64,000 bases of DNA, taken from Cannabis sativa. Its lineage: Eukaryota > Streptophyta > Magnoliopsida > Rosales > Cannabaceae. Positions 22,926-35,430 of the stretch are shown here, in pieces. The number at the start of each line of letters is the position of its first letter. Position 1 is the stretch's first letter. The stretch is from positions 69,518,211-69,582,210 of the forward strand of contig NC_083604.1 of assembly GCF_029168945.1 (NCBI RefSeq), written 5' to 3'. The notes beneath the pieces are model-generated. The model saw only the letters and a list, made by a program, of their open reading frames with translations. It was not told the origin of the DNA and ran no database searches. A program made the position numbers and the translations under genes.

Positions 22926-24108
22926 TATAATAAATATTGTATTTCATATAATTTAAAAAATGAGAATTACTTTATATACTATTTTTTTTAATTTTTTTTT
23001 TAAATTTACGGTTTGAATTTCTAAAGTGCTTTCTCCGGTAGTTTTTATGTGTGTTGTTATATGATTTTTCGTTGCGATTTAGATTGTTCCGCTAGTTGCA
23101 ATAAAGATTTTTATGTAAAATTCTGAAAAATTAAAAAAAAAAAAAAAATTGTTATAAGATGTAAAAATAAAAAAAAATCTCTTTAAAAAATTACCTTTTA
23201 AAAGTTAAAACTCTTAAAAATATAGTATTGCTATCCAATACTATTTTAAATAAGAGAGCGTGGTGGACTAATAAAAGTTAAAACTCCAGAACCTTTATAC
23301 GTACAATATCTTTTTTAGATTTTGTAGAGGTTTTTTGTTTTGGAGAATATGGTAATCTTGAAAGGGGTACTCCTGTCATTTTCCACCTACGGAATGGTAT
23401 AGACGTGTACATAATTTTATTACATGGATGGAGGAAAAGGTGTAATAATATGCAGCCGTTCTTAGCAGACAAAAATTAAACCACGGTATAAAGTTTTCCA
23501 CTAATAATTAAGAGAGTGATGAAATCAGATATGGGTGGAAAGAGAAAAGAAATAAATATGTAAATTAGAAGCTACTTATACGAGTATAGGGATACAATTA
23601 GAATCATACCATTTTTTATTTTTATTTTTGGAGGTGCAAAATTATTATATCTATCTTTCTTTACTAATAGATCGAAAATTAATATTAAACAAAAATATAT
23701 ATCATTTTGGATGTCGCATTTTACAAAAGTTATTAATTAGATTCTCTGTTTTGTTAAATAATAATATAAATCTTATATTTTCTAAAATTGTATAAATAGG
23801 ACCCTGAACTGATTTTTCGTCAAAATAAAACTTAATAATAATCCGATCTAAAGATATTATGACAAAACTGATTATATTTTCTATATTTGTTCGTGTTAAA
23901 AATTGTCTTAAAGTTGATTATATTAAAAAATAAAATTGTTGAAAATTGAGCTTAGGGTCCTATATATTTGTAGAATTTTAAAAAATAGAAAATCTATTTT
24001 GTCATTTAACAAAATAGAGGGTCCAATTAGTAAATTTTACAAAACATAAAATCTAAAATAGTATTTACCCTTAACATGATCTTTCCTTCTCAAAACTATG
24101 CATATATT
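22926..24108. other. AT-rich intergenic sequence
   Basis: No supported gene or element boundary. Confidence 0.5.
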
Positions 24109-26950
24109 ATGTAATGACCCGAGCTCTATACTATTACAGATACATAATATTTATAATTTAGATGGTCAAATATCATGGCTCAGATTCAATTCACTTACGG
24201 TACAGATTCTAGGTCTTTCACCTACAATTGAATACACACTTGATCTACCTATGATGACAAAGAGATTAGGTCGTGAAACAATTGTTGGAAATTATTTTAC
24301 CAGGATCTTAGATCTACTCACAAGTATGTTGATTAACACTCTAAATATGAACTTTCTAAAACGATGAAATAAACACATATAAAGTTTAGTAAACCTTACA
24401 TTGGGTGCAGCGGAATAATATGACTCCTTCCGTTCAGATCTCTAACCCTTGTATCCTTTCTGTCGCAGAGTATTATCAAGATCTGAACCTGGATCTCTTT
24501 CTCTGATTCTTTAGTACTGAAACTTCTTCTTGCTGAAAGTCTTTCTTCACAATTTTCCTCACTATGATTGAGGTATCACTTGCTGTGTGTGGGCACTACT
24601 CTAATCACTAAGTATTTCGAAATCTTAAGGAAGAAGAGAGAGAGAGAAGTGGCGGCTAGGGTTTAGAGAGAGAAGGCTCAGGTTTTTCTCTGAAGGAAAG
24701 ATAGAAAGTTAAGTGTAAATTTCCTGAAGCCTTCACTATCTATTTATAGCATTCCACTAGGGTTAGGTTTGAATTATTTGGCATTAAAATAATGAAAATA
24801 TCAGATGATAAATGCTATAAAAGTGGTCGGCCCTAGGCAATATGGAATTGGGCCTCACTTTTTGCAATTTTGCAGTTTTATCATTTCTGCATCTCATTTT
24901 CTCAAAAACGCCAATTTTCTAATTCAACCATTTAAATGTCGATTCTAAATATTTAATAACTATAAATAATTATTAAATAATATTGTCATTTATCATATTT
25001 ATTAATTGAACCATACAGAGTATCATAATTAACAAATATGCCCCTAAAACTCTTTCTTTACAATTTCGTCCTTACTTAGTGAAAAAATTTACAAATAGAC
25101 ATAGTCTAATTTGAGAATTATAATTGATTAATCGAAACCAATTACATGAGTCTTACAAGCAATATTATCTCAACTAGTGGGGGGACCATGGGTCTATATA
25201 ATCGAGCTTCCAATAAGCAGATCAAGAATTTATAACCTAAATTCACTGACTTATTAATTCTTCGTTGAATCCACGCATAGAGCTTAGAATTGCACTCTCA
25301 GCATATAGAATGCTCTATATGTTCACCATATAGACACATCATTAGTTATCCATTGTTATAATCCTAATTTGATCAATGATCCTCTATATGAATGATCTAC
25401 ACTGTAAAGGGATTAGATTACCGTTACACCCTACAATGTATTTTATCCTTAAAATACTTAACCCCGTATAAATGATATTTCAGCTTATGTGAAATGAGTA
25501 CTCCACCATTTATTTTCGTTTGGTCAAGCTCGAAGGAGGTCATCCTTTACTTACTATTCGCCTGATAGAAGCTATCGATTCCATGTTCATGTTAGCGCTC
25601 CCACTCAATTGCACTACCGTGTTCCCAAAATGTACGTATCACCCTAACCTAAAAGTAGGCTTAACTAACAAATCAAAGAACACGAATAGCCTCTTGAGAT
25701 TGAGCCTAATCATAACAGGATTAAGATCATTTGATCTAGGATCAACTAGGCGATATTGACTTGAATAGATATTACGGTGAGTTTAATAAATCTAAGTCAA
25801 AGTTCAATATCGATCCCTTCCGATGCATAGTCCATGCACCCAACCCAAGCTTTACTTTAACCAATGCTCTGGAAAGAGCATAGCATTTCTCCAAATGCAA
25901 GTAAACTCTGTTGTAGATTATCATATCAGTAAAACCCTGTGTCTGATAAATCTAGGAAACTTTATTCACATAGTCATGTTTACTTTCCAAAGTGTTGACG
26001 ACACAATAAACAGGATCAAGTATGTGAAAAGAGTTTCAGATGAATTCATACATTATGTACACATAATCATGAAATAAATCATGTGAACCATGCAACATTA
26101 AATGTTATTTCTGATCTATATTAATAAGTAAATCTGATTATATTGAAATGAGTTTTATTTAGGGCATAAAACCCAACAACAATAATATACATAAATCATG
26201 ATCACACGACTCTCATCAATAATCAATATAAACAGATTCAGGCAAACAAAAATAACAAAAGAACATATTCTCTATTTATTTTAGAAAATTCAGCAGCATA
26301 ATAGTTGTAATTTGAATAAACCCAAAAATCATAACCTGCATAAATAATTTTACAAAAATATATTTGATACTTTGTGCCCTATAACAGTCCTGAAAAATTT
26401 ACAGATTAAGTTTTCAAATGTTCAAACATTTTATAGATCATAAAAATTGGAACATGTCTAATGTTATTCAACACATAAAATCAAGTCCAATAACAATCAA
26501 GTTGAGTCTCTATCTCCTTAGGATCGTCAAACTTTTTTCAAAAAAGACGCACCTAAGCTCCCAATTCTTAAGCTCGAAATAGCTTAGTCAGCTCAAAAGT
26601 TACTTTGTCCTACACTCTTTAATTGAATAAATAATTATCATAATTATAATGTACTCTTCAAACCGAGTCCAACGACATATAACATGACTATATTTGAAGT
26701 TTGAAGTTCTAAAACCTCATCTAAACAGTGTACAAAAAGGCAATCGGTGGCGGTAAAAATTAGTGTACCGAAACTATCGCCAAAAATAAGGATAGCATAT
26801 ATCAAAATAATTCTCTTGACAAGTAAATGACGGATGTACAACCCGTTAGCCGAAACAAGCACCAAAATTGCCAGAAAATACTTTCTAATGGGCAGAGAGA
26901 GATACTCAAATACCAATCATTTTTCAAACTAGGTTAAGATAGGAATATTT
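24109..26950. mobile_element. Possible gypsy LTR remnant hosting a nested solo LTR
   Basis: TGTAATGACCCGAGC at about 24109 resembles the start of chromovirus LTRs, such as the TGTAATATCCCG end at 44567. LTR-like non-coding sequence resumes after the nested solo LTR (26184 onward). The right boundary is not found, so extent and identity are uncertain. Confidence 0.35.
24283..26178. mobile_element. Solo LTR, 1.9-kb family, copy 1
   Basis: 1,896 bases from TGTTGGAAATTATTTTACCA to AAAACCCAACA, with TGTTGG/CCAACA inverted tips. A perfect 5-bp target duplication ACAAT flanks it (24278-24282 and 26179-26183). A second copy of the same family lies at 35431-37304 in the same orientation. No coding sequence, so it is an LTR left by recombination between the two LTRs of a full element. 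Short open stretches inside it are not genes. Confidence 0.93.
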
Positions 26951-27278
26951 CTTGTCTCATTGCACTCGTCCCATTTAATTTTATTTATTTTGTGTTATTA
27001 TACATATTTTTTTTTATGTACTTTTATAGGTTATGAGTTATTTTTAAGAATTTTTAATTTTATTTTGCATAGTAATTTATACATATAGAACTATTAACAA
27101 TTTATCATTTATATTTATAATTTTAATTTTAATTATTTTTATGTAAATGAATCCTCATGGGAAAATTACGAGACCCACCCCAATAGAGAATATATAGGAA
27201 TGGGGGTAGAGCCAGGAAAATATATACTAATTAAAGGTGGAAGGGGAGCACTCACCCCAAAAGAAAAGAAAGTTTATG
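26184..27278. other. Unassigned AT-rich sequence
   Basis: No supported gene. The left part may belong to the LTR remnant described at 24109. Confidence 0.4.
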
Positions 27279-27519
27279 TATATTTTTTTATTTTCAACAT
27301 TTACTTAATTATGAAATTAATTGATTGTCAATCAAATTAAATAATTTCATTTTATTGAAAATCCCTAAACAATTTATTGGTAAATAGCAATACAGTATTT
27401 GGTGTATTAATAATTGTTTAAGGGTTTGAATAAAATGAAATTATTAGTGAGTTATTTAATTGATTGACAATGAACTAATTTCATAATTAAGTAAATGTTG
27501 AAAATTAAAAATATATAAT
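27279..27519. mobile_element. Foldback MITE with ~100-base arms
   Basis: Two arms (about 27279-27384 and 27407-27519) are near-perfect reverse complements, sharing TTTTCAACATTTACTTAATT, ATTGTCAATCAA and AATTTCATTTTATT, around a ~22-base centre. The right arm carries a ~10-base extra segment. A transcript would fold into a long hairpin. Target duplication is unclear in the AT flanks. Confidence 0.75.
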
Positions 27520-28166
27520 AGGCTCAATGGATGTATGGTGTCAATAACGTAATAAGATTCATTAATTTGGGGCCTAATGAATGATGAGTATAGTCAGAGT
27601 AATATGTGTATGTACACATACATACATGTATGTACATATATGTATATAAATATAAATATAAATATGAGTGATTCTTGCTTAGAAGGTAATATAAGAGGGT
27701 GAAAGGAAAAAGAAAGGATATATATAGCATAAACAAACGCACCGACTTGCAATAATAATTAAAGAAAAGGAAAGTAAAGTAAAAGAAAGTAAGAAAAGGC
27801 CATGCATGATGTAGCTTGCCCCACTACAACTCTCTTCTGCAAAGAACTTGTTGGGTGAAGCTTTCATGCACCACAACCATCATGCTTGCGTTTAAAAGTT
27901 GTGAATGGAAACACCCCAATAATTTTTTATATATACTACCTAGCTAGCTAATAAGAGAGAAAGAGAGAGATATTATATAAGGCCCCACAAATAGATGAAA
28001 TGAAACACTAATTGGGGGCAGTACTGAGATGTAACATAGCCAAAAATTGACTAGGTGGTTGGGGTTAAGGGGCAAAAACGGTTGGAAGGCCTTGCCGGCT
28101 ATCTTGTGGCACAAAGTTAAGGCACTAGGGCCCCCTCCCATCTAATATATTATATATACTATATAG
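27520..28166. other. Intergenic sequence
   Basis: Includes a non-repetitive, GC-richer stretch (27940-28145) without a reading frame of note. Confidence 0.45.
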
Positions 28167-29572
28167 TAGTGAGACTTTTTTTTTTAATAAATAATGAAAT
28201 TTTATTAATCGTAATCAACTAAAATAATAGTCTGCAATTCAATCGGGAAATCTCTCTGTTAGAGACACGACTAGAATTAGAATTAGAAAAACGAGTCGAA
28301 TCATCAGTCCCCTAATTCTCAGATCATTTGACAAAAAAATTAAAATAAAATCAGATGAAAAAAATTACAACATCACAAGTAACCTTAAGAACCCTTATAT
28401 TTTGTTTCATCCACCGCTCTGAAAACAAAACAGTAGAAACTATTGCAGTAGATTTATTCAACCTCGTAGCTTGAGTACTCAACTATTGTGTAAGGTACGT
28501 AATTGCACTACTAACAACTCCTTCAGTCCCAAAGAACTTGTTATTCCCCACCACTAATAACGATTTGATGGTGAGTCATCGAAGAACAAAGAAGAACCAA
28601 CAACGAAATAAAAAAAAAACAAAAAAAAAATTGTACTACACAGACAAGACTGAAAATTACTCAAAATCATGTCACAAATTAAGACAAGACAAAAATACTC
28701 AAAACTATGTCACTATGACAAGACTAAACACTCAAAATAATCACAGAGAAGACTATTCGCAGTAGCAAAAATCGAATTGCATAGCAAAATACAACCATGA
28801 CCAAGTCACATACCTAAGCCCAAGGAAGGACGGCAGGCCTGGCGAGAGAAAAAAGACAACCTCTTATGGCTATAGACTTAGAAACAAGAAACCTTAATTT
28901 TGGTCCCTATTATTAACCCTTACTATACACTAAGATTTTTAGGTAGATGTGTCATTTTTTTTCTACCGCATGCATGGTATTTTATTAATTTTCAAAAAAA
29001 TTAAAATAATTTATAATTTAATTTATTCAACCTCGTAGCTTGAGCACTCAACTATTGTGTAAGGTACGTAATTGCACTACTAACAACTCCTTCAGTCCCA
29101 AAGAACTTGTTATTCCCCAATAACGATTTGATGGTGAGCCATCGAAGAACAAAGAAGAACCAACAACGAAAAAAAAAAAAAACCGTACTACGTACAAGAC
29201 TGAAAATTACTCAAAATAATGTCACAAATTAAGACAAGACAAAAATAATCAAAACTATGTCACTATGACAAGACTAAACACTCAAAATAATCACAGAGAA
29301 GACTATTCGCAGTAGCAAAAATCGAATTGCATAGAAAAAAAAAAACCCTGACCAAGTCACACCTAAGCCCAAGGAAGGACGGCAGGCCTGGCGAGAGAAA
29401 AAAGACAACCTCTATAGCCATATAGACTTAGAAACAAGAAATCTTAATTTTTGTCCCTATTATTAACCCTTACTATACACTGAGATTTTTCGGTAGATGT
29501 GTCATTTTTTTCTACCGCATGCATAGCTTTCAAAAAAATTAAAATAATTTATAATTTAATTTAAAATAGTGA
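28167..29572 (-). mobile_element. Retroposon-like insertion with tandemly duplicated 5' part
   Basis: On the minus strand it ends in TTAATAAAATTTCATT followed by an A-rich tail, like a LINE or retroposon 3' end. Weak 6-base direct repeats (TAGTGA) flank it. The upstream two thirds consists of two near-identical copies (28452-29020 and 29021-29565). No intact frame, and no reverse transcriptase is recognised. Confidence 0.45.
28452..29565. repeat. Tandem duplication, 569-base unit
   Basis: The copies at 28452-29020 and 29021-29565 share long identical runs such as ACTCCTTCAGTCCCAAAGAA and GACGGCAGGCCTGGCGAGAG. They differ by a few small indels and substitutions. Confidence 0.92.
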
Positions 29573-29970
29573 ATAACACGAGTATTGAAACAAATAAGTA
29601 AATAATTAACTGTTTGAATTCTATTTTTGATAATATAAATTATTTAAAATTAACATGCTATAATTATAATATATGTACTGATCACATAATATAATTGATT
29701 ATGAAAGAGATTTTATTAGTTACATTAAATATGTAATCGCTGTGGTTACACTTATTTTAATTTTTAGATCATTAGTGTTATAAATAATTGTGATTAATTT
29801 AAAAATTAAACAAAAATAATTAATAAATTATAATCTGATACTAACTCGATTTTATTTATTATTTTTTTATAAATAAAAAATAAAAAAAATATATTTATAA
29901 ACGTGAAAATATCTTATTAAATATTTTAATTAAAAATTAATTAATTATAATAATTTTTAGAAATTTTTAC

Positions 29971-32050
29971 ATGAAAAATCCATTTTACACAATTTATTAC
30001 AAAATTACTCACACACGCCTATGACTACATTTTTACTTACAAAGTTGCTTTTATTACACAAATACCACTTAGTCATCATTCCATCCATCATCAATCAAAT
30101 CCCACTCTCTTCCCTCTCTTTTTTCATTTTCTATCAATCAATCCATCATTTCACTCTCTCTTTTTTTTTTTTTTTCTTTTTATTTTTAATTTTATTTCAG
30201 CTTTTTAATTTTTTATTTTTAATTTTATTTCATTTTTTAATTTTTTATTTTTAATTTTATTTTCAGTTTTTTAATTTTTAATTTTTTTCCCATAACAATT
30301 CTTCTTTTCTTTTTTATTTTTATTTTTTAATTGTAAAGCTAGTTTCTTATATATTGTTGCTTAGGTCTAGGATTGACTTCTATCAATCAATCCATCATTT
30401 CACTCTCTTTTTTTCTTCTTTTCTTTTTATTTTTAATTTTATTTCAGCTTTTTAATTTTTAATTTTTAATTTTATTTCAGTTTTTAATTTTAAATTTTTT
30501 TAAATAACAATTCTTCTTTTTTTTTTTATTTTTAATTTTTAATTGTAAAGCTAGTTTCTTATATATTCTTACGAAGAAACGAACCTTGATAACATATGGA
30601 GCGACCGTGGTAGAGAATAAAGCCGTAAAGAGTATAGTAAATCATTGTGCTTCTTATATATGTTTCGCTCAACAAATAATGCGTAGATTTCATTGTCAAC
30701 GTTTCGGGAAAAAAGCTAATGTTGGTGCCGATGTTCGAACCGAGGTTTGTTTTCTGCTTTTTTTGGTTTTCTCCCATATTTGAAATTTTAAACCTTCTGT
30801 ATGTATTTTTTTAATATGTTTTTTATCTATTTGTTTCCTGTCCATTTTTATATCATCAATGGGTAACAATGAGATTTATCATGGATGTTGATGTTCAAAG
30901 AGTTTTTCCTGTATTTTAGTTTGTATATACGCTTGTTTTGTAGTTTTATTATAGTTTTGCTACTTGCATATGTTATTTCACTATAAAATTAATATGCAAC
31001 TATTTGCACAAAACTTACTATGTATAACTACTATTTTTTAGTCCCCATCAAATTAAATTCTTGCATAATATATAAACTATCATAAAACGATAATGCAACT
31101 TATAAGGCAACTATTTGCACTTCGTAACAGCTTGTTTTGTAGTTTTATTATAGTTTTGCTACTGGCATATGTTATTTCACTATAAAATTAATATGCAACT
31201 ATTTGCACAAAACTTACTATGTATAACTACTATTTCTTAGTCCCCATCAAATTAAATTCTTGCATAATATATAAACTATCATAAAACGATAATGCAACTA
31301 TAAGGCAACTATTTGCACTTGCATACAGTTGTTTTGTAGTTTTGTTATAGTTTTGCTACTTGCATATGTTATTTCACTATAAAATTAATATGCAACTATT
31401 TGCACAAAACTTACTATGTATAACTACTATTTCTTAGTCCCCATCAAATTAAATTCTTGCATAATATATAAACTATCATAAAACGATAATGCAACTATAA
31501 GGCAACCAAAACAAAAAATAAATCAAAATGCAACTGTATATAACGTAGATGTATTATTCATGAGGTTTTTTTTTAAATTTTTCACATCATACATTGTTTT
31601 GGATTTAGTGGGAGCTCCAGATCTGTTTGTTACAGATCTACATTTCATGAATATAGATTTCGATATTAGGGGGAGTTATTTTGATCGAATAAAATAGAAA
31701 ACAAATGTGTAATTTCAGTTTCTTCACAGTTTTTCTGATTTTTTTTTTTCGTCATTTTCAGTTTAGATCATTGCAGGTATTCTTTTCCAATTGATTTTGC
31801 CAGAATTAATAGTTGTATTTTTCTCGTTTTGGTTTCATTTTGGTTGTTTTGCGGTTTTGAAACGAGCGCGTATTTTCATATTCATGGTTCGCTCTGTACA
31901 GCTGAAGGCTTAGTGCGTGTGGTATTTTTGTAAATATTTGTATGTGGACTGTATAAATGTTTAATGGGCCGGCCCAAAGTATTTTTGTAATTTTTTTTCC
32001 TTTTTTGTATTTTTTTGTTTTTTTCCCTAATTTTTATGTTTAAAAATAGG
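29971..32050. mobile_element. Repeat-rich insertion inside MITE A
   Basis: About 2,080 bases inserted into the MITE. ATTTTTAC occurs on both sides (29963-29970 and 32051-32058) but once, as ATTCTAC, in the uninterrupted MITE, which suggests an 8-base target duplication. Internal structure: a T-rich ~240-base tandem duplication (about 30131-30570) and nearly three copies of a 199-base repeat (30931-31510). The ends contain AAAAATCC-type inverted words, but terminal repeats are not cleanly resolved. No coding domain recognised, so the class is unknown. Confidence 0.5.
30931..31510. repeat. 199-base tandem repeat, about 2.9 copies
   Basis: Units start at 30931, 31130 and about 31327. Each includes GTTTTGTAGTTTT, TTATTTCACTATAAAATTAA and CTATTTGCACAAAACTTACT with very few differences, so amplification was recent. 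Confidence 0.95.
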
Positions 32051-32130
32051 ATTTTTACCTATTAATAATAACGTATAGTATTTCATATAAAAATATAACA
32101 ATTATAATTATATTTTTAATGTAACGACTA

Positions 32131-32979
32131 AATATTAATCTAAATATACTTACGAAAACAACTTCTTCCATTGAGACGTAGGTTTGGTGTAATGTGGGAG
32201 TTATTGTGAGTGGAGGAACATGCTTTTCTCATGCAATATGAGCATGCATGCATATAATTTTTCTAGACACCAATTTCCAAATTCATGGCATCTTTATGAA
32301 CAACCTCTTCAATTTCAAGAAGGTTGTTATTCATGGCTGGAACATCACCAAACCTGTTCTGTTGATATCCTTAACAACCTGCTAGCCTTGTAATCTTTTT
32401 ACACAATCTAAACATTTTAGTACTTGAAATATTACCTTTCCAATTCCATTGACTTTATCTTTAAACTCTTGTTTCATTATGCTTAAATTTTTAAAAACGT
32501 TTTTAATTTCACCTAAAACTTACTACTTGTTTGACCAAGCAATTTTTAGAATCACGTTGCCAATGATCCATACAATGTCACAAATCTCACAAACGAACAC
32601 AAATAATCTCAAGAAGACAAATTTTTGATGTGGAAGATCAGTTAGAAACTGCAACCACAGAGAATACTTATAGCACGAAGAGATTATGATTTTTTTAGAT
32701 GTTTAATTTTTTTTATTTTTTATTTTTGGTTTAACTTGTTCCCATGCCTATTCGATTTTACATACTCACAACTTAACAGCAACTCCCTAGGGTTAATTAT
32801 TAAGTGTAGGTGGAAACTTTACCAAATTTCCTTTTAGCAAAAATTGTTTATGTTAAAAGAATAAGCTTTGTTTTTAGTTTTTTTTTCGAGTATTTTTTTT
32901 AAACAAAGTAAATAAAATTACAACTAACTAAATACAATAATTTAAATAATAACAATAATAATAGTAGATAGTTATATAA
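32131..32979. other. Unassigned intergenic sequence
   Basis: No gene or terminal structure recognised. Confidence 0.45.
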
Positions 32980-33295
32980 AAATTAGGAGGCGCAAAATAT
33001 CATCAACCAACAATAATAATGATAATAATAGTAGTAGTAATATTAATAATAATAAGATTTTAGGAGGCACAAGATGTCATCAACTAAAATGATAAGCAAA
33101 AATAAAAGTTAGGAGAGGCACTAATGCCATCACTAGAGAAAATAAGTAATAGGAGGCAAAAATACACTCAACAATCAAGAATTTATGAGGCACAAAATGC
33201 ACTCAACCACTAAGAGAAAAATAAAAATAAAAGGTTAGGAGGCGAAAATGCATTCAACTAATAAATATGTAGGAGACACAAAATATCATCAACTA
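32980..33295. repeat. Seven degenerate copies of a TAGGAGGCACAAAATGCCATCAACTA-like repeat
   Basis: Copies begin near 32980, 33057, 33107, 33148, 33182, 33234 and 33268. Each has a GAGGC-type word followed by an A-rich run and an ATCAAC or CTCAAC word, with variable spacers. Probably part of an old LTR. Confidence 0.7.
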
Positions 33296-34147
33296 CCAAG
33301 AAATATATATAAATATAATATAACAATATATGTATAAATTTCTCTTTTTTTTTCAAATGTTTTTTTCAATTTTTTAACTTTTTTTTAAAGATGATAGTGA
33401 GAATATAAAAATAAAATAATTCTTCTACTAGTTATTTTCTTTTATTTTTCCAAAAAAAAACTAACTAGTAGAAAAATTGTTTCTTTCTTGCAACTCCATG
33501 GCAATAGTGCCAAAAACTTGTTGTTCTTAAAAGAGGGTGTTTTAATATTTATAATCGCAAGTGCACGAATCGTTTCAGAATATAATGTTCATGTAAGAAC
33601 GAGATCAAACCCATGCGAATTAACTAACACCAAAATAAACTATTTTAAATAAATCGAGAATATTCTAACCTAGTTCCAAATATTAATTTGATGAGATTTT
33701 AGTATAGAAAAATAAAAGACAAGTAATAAAAAGATTAAAGATTAAAGATGAGTGAATATGAAAATAGTTTTTAAATATGATGTACAAAATAAGATTATTA
33801 AGATATTAGAATCTACAAAATGCAAGTTTAATAGTATTTATAAGTATATTGATTCTCAAGTTTAGATATAGTTGAAATAAATTACACTATATTTTCTAAA
33901 ATATATTTTTTATTTTAGCACAAGTTGTTTTCAAAAAGATAGAATTTTGTTCACTTATAAAAGGTATATAATTTTGTGAGCATTAAATGTGTTACAATTT
34001 AATGAAACTACACAAAATTAAAGAAACTATGTTTAAAAAAAATATAATACTTATCTTCTAAAAATTAGATGTAAACAATTTAATGAAAGAAATTTAATCA
34101 AAGAATATTATATTTTTTGCACAAAGAAGAACTAAGTGTAACATGTT
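33296..34147. other. Probable old LTR-like sequence
   Basis: Contains TCGCAAGTGCACGAATCG at about 33556, a phrase common in plant gypsy-type repeats. No boundaries found and no coding sequence. Confidence 0.35.
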
Positions 34148-34615
34148 TTACATGATATTGAAAACAGTCTTACCCTGAAGTTGATTGAACAAGTCATCAA
34201 TCATGGGCATTGGATAGATATTGATCATCAACTTATTCAGTTCTTGATAATCAATACTCATCCGAAGGGACCCATCTTTTTTTTTTACAAACAAAATTGG
34301 AGCTCCCCAGGACGACACACTAGGTTGGGTAAACCCTAGATCTAGCATCCCCTGAAGTTTTATTTTTAGCTCCTTGAGTTCTGTCGAAGCCATTGGATAA
34401 GGTGCCTTTGAAATAGGCTCTGCCCCAGGTGCCAAGTCAATGATGAAATCTATCTCCCAGTGTGTTGGTAATCCCGGTAACTCCTCAAGAAATACATCCA
34501 GAAATTCTCTTACAACTCTGACATCCTCATGCCCAAATGTGTTGGGTCTACTGGAGTCAATAACAACCGCTAAAAATCCTACATAACCAATGTACAATAA
34601 ATCCTTAGCCTTCAA
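34148..34615 (-). pseudogene. Reverse transcriptase N-terminal part (chromovirus pol)
   Basis: 155 residues matching the linker and first part of gypsy reverse transcriptase. Visible motifs are [17 protein letters not shown], then [33 protein letters not shown], and [16 protein letters not shown] leading to [12 protein letters not shown]. The frame is lost just before the region that would hold the YVDD-type active site, so it cannot be catalytic. Truncation here coincides with the end of recognisable element sequence. The chromovirus assignment follows from the order of domains and the zinc knuckle form. Confidence 0.88.
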
Positions 34616-34692
34616 AGCTAAAATAATTGGAATTCGAGAACCCTGATTAAACCAGACTTAAATTAAGTGTTCTTCACCATTTGGCTAAAAAG

Positions 34693-34995
34693 TTACCATC
34701 TTTCACTTACAATCAATACTAGTTGAATACTTGGACAGAAAGTCCACCCCAAGTATAATATCAACTCGGTTAATTCCAATTCCACTAGATCAACACTCAA
34801 CTCCCTATTCTCAAATCTCATTAGCATAGACCTAACCCACTTTTTGGAGATAACCAATTCTCCGCTAGGTAGTAGGGTTCGAAACCCTATTTTAATGAGA
34901 TCATTGGGCCTACCCAATTTATTAATTACTCTTGATGCCACATATGAATGTGTAGCTCCAGAGTCAACCAGTACAGAGGACCTAAGCCGCCACAT
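34693..34995 (-). pseudogene. Retropepsin-type protease fragment
   Basis: Carries VLVDSGATHSYVA, with the D-S/T-G active-site triplet of LTR-retrotransposon aspartic proteases, and the downstream VDLVELEL segment. It lies directly upstream of the reverse transcriptase piece in pol order. The C-terminal portion runs out of frame into unrelated residues before the next domain. Confidence 0.82.
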
Positions 34996-35099
34996 ATATG
35001 AATGTGTAGCTCTAGAGTCAAACTAACCTGTTACCATAGAAGGACTGGCTACAACATCTGCTTGTGCAATGGCACATACCCAAGCTCAAATATGATTTT

Positions 35100-35430
35100 G
35101 CGTTTTGATTCTTCCTTTTTTAGTAGAGGGAAATCTTTCTTAAAATGTCCAACCAAGCCACACTAAAAGCATGTATTCTAGTTACATTCCCTAGGATGAT
35201 GCTTCTTACAACGTGGACACTTAGGATAGGAATAGGGCTAACGACCACCCCTGCTTTGGTTCCCACAAAATCTTTTACTCTGACCCGAGCCGCCTGACAT
35301 CGGGAAAGTCATCCTCTTCTGATCAACATTGGAATCACCACCATCCCTACCATAACCAGAAGTAAGAAGGGTGATCGTCCCACCAACACTTGGAGTCCTT
35401 GGGGTTCCTGAAGAAATTCTACTACATCCT
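35100..35430 (-). pseudogene. Gag zinc-knuckle region, broken
   Basis: Minus-strand translation around 35140-35230 shows a CPRCKKHHPREC-like finger and a CxxCGLVGHF knuckle, the double pattern typical of chromovirus gag. In-frame TAG codons interrupt it. The solo LTR at 35431 splits it from the rest of gag. Confidence 0.65.

Larger units (their letters stand above)
29715..32130. mobile_element. MITE A, copy 2, split by a 2.1-kb insertion
   Basis: The ends TTACATTAAATATGTAAT (left) and the reverse complement of ATATTTTTAATGTAACGAC (right) match MITE A at 10771-11156. Comparison with that copy shows extra sequence between 29970 and 32051. Confidence 0.65.

Noticed and set aside
24098..26077. 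Several 80-90 codon open frames in the solo LTR region
   Set aside because: They fall in or across a non-coding LTR and share no protein family features; the matching LTR at 35431 does not conserve the frames.
28013..28140. Possible microRNA hairpin (GGGGGC...GCCCCC and ATAGCC...GGCTAT pairing)
   Set aside because: Pairing outside these two short blocks is poor, and no known mature microRNA sequence fits.
30021..30254. Leu/Phe-rich open frame resembling a membrane peptide
   Set aside because: It is a translation of T-rich tandem repeats; hydrophobicity follows from base composition.
30586..30783. Overlapping open frames on both strands (30559-30783)
   Set aside because: No recognised domain and neither strand shows coding preference; lies in an unclassified insertion.
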